Source of the DNA: a virus
IMG/VR virus record: IMGVR_UViG_3300033995_001837
Coordinates: 1 to 30,982 of that record
DNA length: 30,982 nucleotides
Strand: one strand, 5' to 3'
The notes beneath the pieces are model-generated. The model had not been told where the DNA came from. It saw only the letters and a program-made list of their open reading frames with translations, and made no database searches. Positions within the stretch are counted from its first letter, which is position 1, and each line of letters begins with the position of its first letter. This document shows positions 15,714-23,901 of this stretch, in pieces. A program made the position numbers and the translations under genes.

Positions 15714-15929
15714 ATGAATTCAGCATTTATTAAGCAGGCAGTTGAGCAAGCAGTCAAGACCTTTATTACAGCGTTTCTTGGTGCATGGGTTGCAGCCGGT
15801 TCTGATTTTGATGCATTGACCGACTCTGCAAACCTAGAAATCGGTGTTACCGCAGTCGTGGCCTCCATGGCAATAAGCATGGGATTGAAGAAAGTTGGAG
15901 CAAACAAGAACTCTCCTTCAGTTCTATAA
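15714..15929 (+). CDS. Probable r1t-type holin
   Basis: A 71-residue protein with the layout of r1t-like holins: an N-terminal amphipathic stretch 'AVEQAVKTFITAFLGAWVAAG' forming a first hydrophobic segment (residues ~12-29), an acidic linker (SDFDALTDSANLEI), a second hydrophobic segment 'GVTAVVASMAISMGL' (residues ~44-58) and a basic end (KKVGANKN). Holins of this type make membrane lesions at the end of infection and are often found in phages of Gram-positive bacteria. AAGGAG lies at the right distance before the ATG. No endolysin is next to it. The lytic role is therefore inferred from size and topology only. Confidence 0.65.
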   Translation: MNSAFIKQAVEQAVKTFITAFLGAWVAAGSDFDALTDSANLEIGVTAVVASMAISMGLKKVGANKNSPSVL

Positions 15930-15944
15930 CCAAACTCATTTCTT

Positions 15945-15956
15945 GGCAATATTGCC
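15945..15956 (+). repeat. Perfect palindrome GGCAATATTGCC
   Basis: Twelve-base perfect palindrome 16 bases after the holin stop. As RNA it could form only a short stem, and it is not followed by a U-run. As DNA it has the form of a dimeric protein binding site just upstream of the candidate fibre promoter. It is the first of three inverted repeats within 70 bases. Confidence 0.45.
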
Positions 15957-15970
15957 TTAGGGGTTCCATT

Positions 15971-16000
15971 TTGATTGAGGCAAATAGCCTAAACTCTAAT
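15971..16000 (+). promoter_or_regulatory. Candidate sigma70-type promoter for the fibre operon
   Basis: TTGATT (15971-15976) and TCTAAT (15995-16000) are spaced 18 bases apart, matching 4/6 and 5/6 of the -35 and -10 consensus. Transcription would begin near 16007, a short leader before the first fibre-module gene at 16027. The spacer contains an AGGC-AAATA-GCCT inverted repeat (15978-15990), and TAGGTG-CA-CACCTA (16000-16013) spans the predicted start, so operator-type control is conceivable. Prediction is by eye. Confidence 0.45.
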
Positions 16001-16013
16001 AGGTGCACACCTA
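16000..16013 (+). repeat. Inverted repeat TAGGTG-CA-CACCTA over predicted transcription start
   Basis: Six-base arms separated by two bases, overlapping the end of the predicted -10 and the expected start site, and followed at once by another palindrome, CCTAGG (16010-16015), that includes part of the ribosome binding region GGAGAG. It may be an operator or a 5' mRNA hairpin controlling translation of the gene at 16027. Confidence 0.4.
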
Positions 16014-16026
16014 GGAGAGTCTGTCC

Positions 16027-16422
16027 ATGATTGCTGGAATTTACAACATGACGATAGAACAAGGGTCGACTTTTGGACGCCTTATCTCTGTTGAGCAACC
16101 AGACCTAGTAACAGACCCTACGGGTGCAACTTTCGAAAATTTTGCGTTGTCTGGTTTTACTGCTCGGATGCATATTCGTAGAACCATTGACACAACAACT
16201 CCAATGATTACCTTAACTACAGAGAATGGTCGAATAGCTATTAATCCCAACATTGCTGAGTCGCCTACTAAAAACAACGAAATTTCTTTGAGTATTACTG
16301 CCGCTGACACAGCAACCATTACAAGCAGTGGTGTCTATGACCTAGAAATCATAAGTACTGGTGGGACAGTATCAAAAGTTATCCGCGGGGATGTCACTTT
16401 GATACCCGAGGTTACCCGATGA
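16027..16422 (+). CDS. BppU-like upper baseplate / fibre-attachment protein
   Basis: A 131-residue beta-sandwich structural protein. Its hallmarks are 'MTIEQGSTFGRLISVEQPD' at the N-terminus, 'FTARMHIRRTIDTTTPMITLTTENGRIAI' in the middle, and 'ISLSITAADTATITSSGVYDLEIIST', 'VIRGDVTLIPEVTR' at the end. I recognise this pattern from BppU-like N-terminal domains and T4-like cyanophage structural proteins that dock receptor-binding proteins to the baseplate. It opens the fibre module behind the candidate promoter, with GGAGAG (16014-16019) before the ATG. Its stop overlaps the next start as ATGA. Confidence 0.7.
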   Translation: MIAGIYNMTIEQGSTFGRLISVEQPDLVTDPTGATFENFALSGFTARMHIRRTIDTTTPMITLTTENGRIAINPNIAESPTKNNEISLSITAADTATITSSGVYDLEIISTGGTVSKVIRGDVTLIPEVTR

Positions 16423-16727
16423 GCAATACTCCTAATCAGGTTTATATCAATCAGGACACCGCTAATCAGGTAATCGTCAATCAAGAGTCTCCAAATCTAG
16501 TAACCGTTAGAGCAAATTCTGGTTCAGCCAACACCCGTCGTCATGAACACGCCCAAGGCACGGCCTCTGCCACATGGACCATAACCCACACCCTCGGAGG
16601 CAAACCTTCGGTAACTATTGTTGACTCTGCAGATACACACGTATTTGGTGAGGTACAATACAATAGCAATACTCAGATTACGGTCATGTTTTCTTCGGCG
16701 TTTTCTGGAAAAGCATATCTCACATAA
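16419..16727 (+). CDS. Small tail fibre protein
   Basis: A 102-residue protein with an Asn/Gln-rich repetitive N-terminus (three versions of a 'VxxNQxxxNxV' unit: 'QVYINQDTANQ', 'QVIVNQESPNL', 'LVTVRANSG') and a C-terminal beta domain, 'ASATWTITHTLGGKPSVTIVDSADTHVFGEVQYNSNTQITVMFSSAFSGKAYLT'. The W-x-I-x-H-x-L-G-x-x-P-S-V-x-x-x-D and F-S-x-x-F-S-G-x-A-Y pattern recurs in phage tail fibre and capsid decoration proteins. It is translationally coupled (ATGA) to the BppU-like gene, suggesting the two assemble together. The role is inferred from context. Confidence 0.65.
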   Translation: MSNTPNQVYINQDTANQVIVNQESPNLVTVRANSGSANTRRHEHAQGTASATWTITHTLGGKPSVTIVDSADTHVFGEVQYNSNTQITVMFSSAFSGKAYLT

Positions 16728-16739
16728 GGTGGAGCAAAA

Positions 16740-18053
16740 ATGGCGCAAAAATTTCTAACCAACATTGACCTCAATCGCAATCAGCTCATTAATTCCAGCT
16801 TTGAGGTGCTTGCAAGCGACCCATCGACAAACCTATTTGATGGACGGATGTACTTCAACAGCGCCGATGGTGTTATTAAGATTTATGACTTAACCGCCGC
16901 CGCATGGCGAAAGGTCGTTGCTGGGGTTGGCGACTTCGCCGGTGTAATTGCGGGTGGTTCACACGCCACAGCACTCACCATTGGTGAGTCCAATGGACAA
17001 ATCACGATTACTCCAAACCTTGCAACATCTGCAAGCGCTGGTTTGTTGTCCGCTTCAGACTTTTCGAAGCTGGCTGATGCCGCATCTGAAGCAACCGCAA
17101 GCAAGCTTGTCATAAGAGATGGAAGCGGTCAAGCAAAGTTTGGTACACCAACTGACGATGCACATGCTGCCACCAAGGCTTATGTAGATGCTGCGCGTTC
17201 TGGTCTAGACGTCAAGCAGTCAGTTCGCGCTGCAACTACTACCGCCGTACTTCTTGCTTCAGGTCTAGAGGATGGCGATACGGTTGATGGCGTAACTCTC
17301 GCTACTGGGGACCGTGTTCTCGTAAAGAACCAAAGCACCCAGTCTGAAAACGGTATCTACGTTGTTCAGGTAACTGGCGCCGCGGTTCGTGCAACTGATT
17401 TTGATGGAACCGGCGAAGTGTCCGGTGGAGCGTTTACTTTTGTTGAAGAAGGTACCGCAAATGCAGACTCTGGTTGGGTTGTAACAAGCAACGGAGCCAT
17501 CACTGTAGGCACAGATGCAATCGCATGGGTCCAGTTCTCTGGTGCTGGCCAAATCACTGCTGGTGACGGTCTCACAAAAACTGGAAATACGATTAATGCT
17601 GTTGGAACAGCGGGTCGTATATCTGTTTCTTCGGATGCCATTGACATCGATTCTACGTACATTGGTCAAAACACCATCACAACCCTTGGGACAATAACTA
17701 CTGGTGTTTGGAACGGTACAGATGTTGCTGTCGCAGACGGTGGTACTGGTGCGTCAGATGCAGCAAGTGCGCGCACAAACCTTGGTATTAAAACGTCTGC
17801 AGGAACTGCGAATACTACTACTCCGGCTCTTGCTCGCATCGCAAGCAAAGGCTGTGCAGCTAGCGCTGGTGGAACCTCCACAACCCAGGTTGACCACATG
17901 TTCAACTCAACGAACGTTATTGTTCAGATTTTTGAGGTATCAGGTGGTGCTACGGTAATTGGTGATGTTGCTCGCACGAACGCCGACACGGTAACAGTTA
18001 CTCTTCTTGGAACAATTACAGCAGGTGACTACACTATCGTAGTAACGGGTTAA
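16740..18053 (+). CDS. Long tail fibre protein
   Basis: A 437-residue fibre. It begins MAQKFLTNIDLNRNQL, a baseplate-attachment type N-terminus shared in outline with the next gene. Then come 'FDGRMYFNSADGVIKIYDLTAAAWRKV', a small sheet module; 'DDAHAATKAYVDAA' (trimeric fibre motif, residues ~139-152); 'GDRVLVKNQSTQSENGIYVVQVTGAAVRATDFD', a module recurring in fibres; a shaft with 'WNGTDVAVADGGTGASDAASARTNLGIK' (the G-G-T-G-A-x-x-A-x-x-A-R-x-N-L-G hallmark); and a C-terminal beta domain, 'VDHMFNSTNVIVQIFEVSGGATVIGDV', likely the tip. GGTGGAG precedes the ATG. No chaperone domain is visible. Confidence 0.85.
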   Translation: MAQKFLTNIDLNRNQLINSSFEVLASDPSTNLFDGRMYFNSADGVIKIYDLTAAAWRKVVAGVGDFAGVIAGGSHATALTIGESNGQITITPNLATSASAGLLSASDFSKLADAASEATASKLVIRDGSGQAKFGTPTDDAHAATKAYVDAARSGLDVKQSVRAATTTAVLLASGLEDGDTVDGVTLATGDRVLVKNQSTQSENGIYVVQVTGAAVRATDFDGTGEVSGGAFTFVEEGTANADSGWVVTSNGAITVGTDAIAWVQFSGAGQITAGDGLTKTGNTINAVGTAGRISVSSDAIDIDSTYIGQNTITTLGTITTGVWNGTDVAVADGGTGASDAASARTNLGIKTSAGTANTTTPALARIASKGCAASAGGTSTTQVDHMFNSTNVIVQIFEVSGGATVIGDVARTNADTVTVTLLGTITAGDYTIVVTG

Positions 18054-18067
18054 GTTTTAAAAACAAA

Positions 18068-18085
18068 TTAGTCCTGAGGGGCTAA
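18068..18085 (+). other. Seven-pair hairpin TTAGTCC-TGAG-GGGCTAA
   Basis: In the 59-base gap between two fibre genes, TTAGTCC pairs with GGGCTAA (six Watson-Crick pairs and one T-G) around a TGAG tetraloop. No U-run follows on this strand, so it is a poor intrinsic terminator. On the opposite strand it would be followed by TTTGTTTTT. It may attenuate or stabilise mRNA between the two fibres. The downstream gene has GAGGT before a GTG start. Confidence 0.4.
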
Positions 18086-19830
<1,745 letters not shown>

Positions 19831-19831
<1 letters not shown>

Positions 19832-20169
19832 TGGCTATTACCCCAACTCGATTAGGTCCTGTTGCTGTCTCGGCAGTAGCGACATACACAACCCCCGCCA
19901 ACACCTATACCCCAGCTGGTACTGGAACGCAAGGAGTCGGAGTGGTCAAGCAGGTTATTTTTTGCAACACCGCTTCTAGTTCGGGCACGATTACATTGGG
20001 AATTGGTTCATCCGATACTGCTGCTAACCGTATTCTGTCAGCAACAACAATTAACGCCAATGAAACGATTACGTATAATACAAACTTAAAACTTACGACA
20101 AGCGAGAAATTGTATTTCTTTGCAAGTGCAACAACAGTTTCGGTAACTGTCACTGCTTACGAGGTGTAG
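19831..20169 (+). CDS. Small beta-rich fibre accessory / tip protein
   Basis: A 112-residue protein of almost pure beta composition: 'AITPTRLGPVAVSAVATYTTPANTYTPAG', 'VVKQVIFCNTASSSGTITLGIGSSDTAANRILSATTINANETITYNTNLKLTTSEKLYFFASATTVSVTVTAYEV'-type strands. This resembles small beta-sandwich proteins encoded next to phage fibres that cap or decorate them. The start overlaps the previous stop (TAATG), and a strong GGAGG sits inside the end of the collagen-like gene (19819-19823), so the two are probably made in a fixed ratio. The function is inferred from context. No enzymatic motif is seen. Confidence 0.6.
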
Positions 20170-20171
20170 TT

Positions 20172-20897
20172 ATGGCCGGTATTGCTAAGTATCCTGTGTT
20201 GAATCCATTTGGAGCATTTATAGATGCTCCCGATAGTGTTTACGGTAGCGGTGCCGACGGTTCGTACACCCTTGACGGAACAACAACCGTCCTATCCATG
20301 GCACCATCATCTTCTGTCTATACAATGACACGGGATTTGTATTTCTACGACCTAACGATTGATGCTTCGGTCCGTTTGAATCCTGCTGGATATCGGATTT
20401 TTGTAAAAAACATTTTGACTCTCAGCAATGCTTCAACAATCGGTTTTACGACAGGCTTTGCAACCGCCGGCTCTATTCAGCAAGGCGGAGCAACATCCGT
20501 GGGTGTCGGAACCTCGGTTACCAACAGTCTTGGCGGAAGCGCGGCTAGCACTTACACTGCCACTACCCCTACTGCATCCCAGGGCGGAACACAGTATTGG
20601 TCTCAACCACGCCAGGCTGTATTGGGTTATTCGGTAACTGCTACCAGCGGAATAACATTTCTGCGTGGTGGGGCAGGTGGGTCTAGCGAGGCTGGCGGCG
20701 GTGTGGTCATTCTTGCTGCCCGTTACATGTCCTGTACTGCCACGACCACAAATGCTAAAATTGCGGCACCAGCAACATCGCCAGGAGGAGGAGGAGTAGT
20801 CATAGTGGTTTCTTCAGCATCTGCTATTCCGGCCAATGTTTCTACTGATGTTACTGGTGCTAATTCAGGCACTTCGATTTACATGCAGTTGGTTTAA
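20172..20897 (+). CDS. Glycine-rich tail fibre tip protein, short paralogue
   Basis: A 241-residue structural protein. Its N-terminal module 'VYGSGADGSYTLDGTT...MTRDLYFYDLTIDASVRLNPAGYRIFVKNILTLSNASTIGF' matches the start of the next gene, so the pair arose by duplication. The C-terminal half has 'GGAGGSSEAGGGVVILAARYMSC' and 'PGGGGVVIVV', the strand pair that in such proteins brackets a glycine-rich insert. Here the insert is short, whereas in the neighbour it is very long. Start ATG lies two bases after the previous stop. Probably a receptor-binding or tip protein. No metal or catalytic motif is visible. Confidence 0.65.
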   Translation: MAGIAKYPVLNPFGAFIDAPDSVYGSGADGSYTLDGTTTVLSMAPSSSVYTMTRDLYFYDLTIDASVRLNPAGYRIFVKNILTLSNASTIGFTTGFATAGSIQQGGATSVGVGTSVTNSLGGSAASTYTATTPTASQGGTQYWSQPRQAVLGYSVTATSGITFLRGGAGGSSEAGGGVVILAARYMSCTATTTNAKIAAPATSPGGGGVVIVVSSASAIPANVSTDVTGANSGTSIYMQLV

Positions 20898-20899
20898 TC

Positions 20900-22576
20900 A
20901 TGAGTGGAATTATTAGGACTAGACCTGGGTCAGAGGTCAAAGAATATATACAGAAGATTGGTAACGATACTGTTTATGGCAACGGCAGCGATGGGACAGT
21001 TGTTATCTCCAACACTGGGACACCGACGGTCATTACGCGAGATATGTATTACGACTCTTTGACCGTCAATTCCAGTTGCACCTTGATTACTAACGGTTTT
21101 CGTGTATTTGTTAAAGGAACCCTTACAAACAACGGAACAATAGGTGCGACCGTAGGTTACACGACTGCCATATCTGATGGCACTGTTGCTGGTCAATCCT
21201 CGACAGTAGAAACATACAGCCTTAGTCAAGCATCAACAAACCCTGTTGCTTTATCGTTATTAAACGAACTTGAGTCTGCAATCACTGGGTACTACGTAGA
21301 TAACGCAGCAACTGTTCGTCAGTTCCGTGGTGGAGATATTGGCGCCGCAGGCACTGGTGCTGGTGCGGGTGGTGCTGGTGGTACTGGAGCTGACGGAAAC
21401 ATCGGAACTGGCGCTAATGCTGGCACGGCAGGTGCGCCTGGTTTTGGTGCTACTGCAGGTACCAACGGAATTGGTGCTACCGGAGGTCAAAGTGGAGCTG
21501 GGCTTCCGGCTAATAGCCACTACGCTCATGCCGGCTCCAATATACATTATCATTTTCATTCTCCCAACAGTGCCGCTGGTTCTGGGAACGGAGGCACTAA
21601 CGGAGTTGGAAACCCAGGTACTAACGGTGCAGCAGGTAATCACGGAAACTCTGGGACCAATGGCCCCAAAGGTTTGGCAGGAAACCCAGGTAATGCTGGG
21701 AATGCTGGTTCCAATGGAGTTGGAGGGGCGGGCGGGCCAATCGTTCTGATTGTCGCTAAAACCATTTCTGGTGCAGGAACAATTATCAGCGTTGGACAAT
21801 CCGGCACATCTGGGGTGGCAGGAAATGCTGGAAATATCGGAACTGGAGCAACATCTGGAAACGCTGGCGCTGCGGGGAATATTGGGACTGGAGCTACAGC
21901 TGGTGTTGCAGGGAATGCCACTGCGGGTGCTGCAGGAAATACTGGTGCTGCAGGTAACGGTTATGTAAGCGCTCGTGACAATGGACATCATAACGCCGGA
22001 AACCCCACTGGTTCCACCGCAAACCACGGCTTTGGACCAACGGCATTGAACAGTAGCATGCGCACATATGGTGGCCAAGGCGGCCGTCCCGCCAACGAAT
22101 CAAATCAGGCCATCTTCCCGAGACATGCACATCGAAGCACGTCCCATGCCTTCCATTGGACCGGAGCTCCCTCCACACTAACGTGGCCGCGATTTTCCGT
22201 TCCTTCAAACGTCGCTCACTTTGCAATTGGTTTGGCCCATACGTTCGTCTCCGGACATAACCCTAATACTGGTCATAACGCTACACTGAATGCAGGCCAT
22301 GGACCCGTCAGCCATACTTTCACTCTTGCTGGCGGCGCAGGGGGGTCGGCAGGAAACGCTGGTACGGCGGGTGCGGCGGGCAACGCAGGCAACAATGGCG
22401 CTGCTGGACTTGCAGGGAACCCGGGCAATCCAGGCAACAATGGCGCTGCTGGACTTGCGGGCACAGCGGGCAACGCTGGCGCTTCAGGTAAAGATGGTGG
22501 TATTATCATCGTTACTGATTCATGGAACTTAGCCCAAACATTATCTTCATCAACAAAGGTTTTAATAAACTCATAG
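20900..22576 (+). CDS. Large glycine-rich, histidine-rich adhesin-like fibre tip
   Basis: A 558-residue protein. Residues 1-90 match the N-terminal module of the preceding gene ('VYGNGSDGT', 'ITRDMYYDSLTV', 'TNGFRVFVKGTLTNNGTIG'). Residues ~145-205, 225-280, 298-352 and 478-531 are low-complexity Gly-X-X and Gly-Asn/Ala-rich stretches, of the kind that fold as polyglycine-II bundles in T-even-type adhesins (gp38 of phage S16). Between them are His-rich loops: IHYHFH (216, 218, 220), GHHNAG, RHAHRSTSHAFHW, and 'GHNPNTGHNATLNAGHGPVSH'. 'GGPIVLIVAKTIS' and 'KDGGIIIVTD' are core strands. The architecture suggests a receptor-binding adhesin with variable loops, possibly metal-stabilised. Adhesin identity is inferred. 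Confidence 0.65.
   Translation: MSGIIRTRPGSEVKEYIQKIGNDTVYGNGSDGTVVISNTGTPTVITRDMYYDSLTVNSSCTLITNGFRVFVKGTLTNNGTIGATVGYTTAISDGTVAGQSSTVETYSLSQASTNPVALSLLNELESAITGYYVDNAATVRQFRGGDIGAAGTGAGAGGAGGTGADGNIGTGANAGTAGAPGFGATAGTNGIGATGGQSGAGLPANSHYAHAGSNIHYHFHSPNSAAGSGNGGTNGVGNPGTNGAAGNHGNSGTNGPKGLAGNPGNAGNAGSNGVGGAGGPIVLIVAKTISGAGTIISVGQSGTSGVAGNAGNIGTGATSGNAGAAGNIGTGATAGVAGNATAGAAGNTGAAGNGYVSARDNGHHNAGNPTGSTANHGFGPTALNSSMRTYGGQGGRPANESNQAIFPRHAHRSTSHAFHWTGAPSTLTWPRFSVPSNVAHFAIGLAHTFVSGHNPNTGHNATLNAGHGPVSHTFTLAGGAGGSAGNAGTAGAAGNAGNNGAAGLAGNPGNPGNNGAAGLAGTAGNAGASGKDGGIIIVTDSWNLAQTLSSSTKVLINS
22386..22458 (+). repeat. 28-base perfect direct repeat in the adhesin gene
   Basis: 22386-22413 and 22431-22458 are identical and 45 bases apart, so in frame, each encoding the segment from AGNNGAAGLAG. 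It is the longest exact repeat I noticed in the adhesin and could expand or contract by recombination or slippage, changing the number of Gly-rich turns. Confidence 0.75.
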
Positions 22577-22583
22577 GAGCATC

Positions 22584-22820
22584 ATGGCAACATTGGATAT
22601 ATCGGACGAACAAAAATTAATGGCCCTTAGAAGTTCGCAGTCTGGGTTCGCAAGCAACATCACCAACTGCCTAATTCAAGCAGGTTATGAAGACCCCTTC
22701 ACGGTAGATTTGGATACATTGGGAACCGTGGAATCCTTGGACCCCAGTTTAGCCGCTCATCTTGCAATAAATATCACTAATTATAAAACTGTTTCTGCGC
22801 TAATCGCCGGACTGGAGTAG
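22584..22820 (+). CDS. Small hypothetical protein at the end of the fibre module
   Basis: A 78-residue acidic, largely helical protein that I do not recognise: 'ISDEQKLMALRSSQSGFASNITNCLIQAGYEDPFTVDLDTLGTVESLDPSLAAHLAINITNYKTVSALIAGLE'-like composition, without signal peptide or membrane segment. AGGAG at 22576-22580 (next to the adhesin stop) precedes the ATG. It is the last gene before the enzyme cassette and might be an assembly factor for the fibres, but nothing in the sequence says so. Confidence 0.55.
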   Translation: MATLDISDEQKLMALRSSQSGFASNITNCLIQAGYEDPFTVDLDTLGTVESLDPSLAAHLAINITNYKTVSALIAGLE

Positions 22821-22830
22821 TCTTTGTCGG

Positions 22831-23280
22831 ATGGACAGGGTTATATATTGCCCAGACGAAACATTCCTAGCTGAGGCACAAAAACTTTCAAGGCTGCATG
22901 CTGCGCCCATTCTGGTCGGGGATAATGAACGAACAGCAAACCTGAAGTTCGATAGAGATTCACCAATCCCCCTGTCTATTCCAACCATCCATTACTTAAC
23001 AATGGAGCCGGAAATAGCGACCGTTGGCACAACTGTAAAATTTTCTTATTATAACGATTTTATTGATTTGGGTAAAAATGTATTTTTCACACTATTCTCC
23101 CACCTTGTCGGAGAACCAAATGGGCACAGCGTACTTAAAATAAATCATCTCGAAAAACATTACGTTGAGTTAATGGTTAGAATAAGTTTTGAGTCAAAAT
23201 TTTCGTTGGTTATCTGGAAAGACAATGAACAATATTTATTGCTCAAAGAATTTAATTCTCACACAGAGGGAAACTCATGA
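22831..23280 (+). CDS. Hypothetical protein opening the enzyme cassette
   Basis: A 149-residue protein with no recognised family. It is predicted alpha/beta with a beta-rich second half ('VGTTVKFSYYNDFIDLGKNVFFTLFSHLVGEP', 'HYVELMVRISFESKFSLVIWKDNEQYLLLKEF'), suggesting a beta-sandwich. The start ATG is ten bases after the previous stop with only a weak, distant GGAG. Its stop overlaps the start of the first oxygenase (ATGA), so it is co-translated with it. That coupling makes it a candidate partner or substrate-binding subunit of the cassette, which is inference only. Confidence 0.55.
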   Translation: MDRVIYCPDETFLAEAQKLSRLHAAPILVGDNERTANLKFDRDSPIPLSIPTIHYLTMEPEIATVGTTVKFSYYNDFIDLGKNVFFTLFSHLVGEPNGHSVLKINHLEKHYVELMVRISFESKFSLVIWKDNEQYLLLKEFNSHTEGNS

Positions 23281-23900
23281 CAATTGAAGATATTCAAGGA
23301 GCAAATGAATATCCGTATGAAAACCTAGCGCCAGGGGTCTTTCTGTATAGGAATGTTTTTGACCCTACCGGAATCAAGGACATGCTGGAAGAAGAGTCCT
23401 CCCAAGACTGGCCATACTTAATGTGGGAAATGTCTGGAACAGACCAAGGAAAAATATCAAATTATAGGGGCTCCGTAGAAATGCACCTTGGTCCAATCTC
23501 GGACGAAGTTCAGCAAACCAATCGACTTTATGCTGTTTCCGAAAAATGGAAGATGGCATTTAGCCATATAAATGCATGTGTTCACCAATACCGACAACAC
23601 TGGAATCTGGACCTCAGTTCTGATGAGGGGTACAGAGTATTAAAATACCCAAGCGGAGCCGAGTATCGACCGCATATTGATTATCATTGGGAAAACAAAC
23701 GTCAGTTAAGTTTGGTCGGATGGTTGAGTGACGATTTTGTTGGCGGCGAACTTTACTTTGGACATCTTGATTTAACGGTTCCTTGCGAGGCTGGCTCAAT
23801 AATTTTGTTTCCATCCAACTTCGTCTATCGCCATTCTGCTCTTCCTGTTGAGGAAAATTCTCCATATGTCAAATATTCCTTTGTGACATGGTTCAGTTAG
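23277..23900 (+). CDS. 2OG-Fe(II) oxygenase 1 (prolyl-4-hydroxylase-like)
   Basis: A 207-residue enzyme of the 2-oxoglutarate/Fe(II) dioxygenase fold, which couples decarboxylation of 2-oxoglutarate to hydroxylation of a substrate, often a prolyl or lysyl side chain in this subfamily. The iron triad is visible: His-133 and Asp-135 in 'YRPHIDYHW' and distal His-186 in 'VYRHSALPV'. 'DDFVGGELYF' is the characteristic mid-domain strand turn. 'AGSIILFPS' precedes the distal His. Lys-199 in 'VKYSFVTWF' is placed to bind the 2-oxoglutarate carboxylate, so the active site looks complete. GAGGGA precedes the ATG. The first ~100 residues are less conserved. Substrate is unknown. Neighbouring collagen-like fibres make a fibre Pro/Thr/Lys hydroxylase attractive. 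Confidence 0.85.
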   Translation: MTIEDIQGANEYPYENLAPGVFLYRNVFDPTGIKDMLEEESSQDWPYLMWEMSGTDQGKISNYRGSVEMHLGPISDEVQQTNRLYAVSEKWKMAFSHINACVHQYRQHWNLDLSSDEGYRVLKYPSGAEYRPHIDYHWENKRQLSLVGWLSDDFVGGELYFGHLDLTVPCEAGSIILFPSNFVYRHSALPVEENSPYVKYSFVTWFS

Positions 23901-23901
23901 C

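Noticed and set aside
15930-15960. Intrinsic terminator after the holin
   Set aside because: The palindrome has no loop and no T-run after it.
21260-22078. Long reverse-strand reading frame opposite the glycine-rich adhesin
   Set aside because: Ser/Cys-rich low-complexity product produced by the composition of the sense repeats; no ribosome binding site or family pattern.
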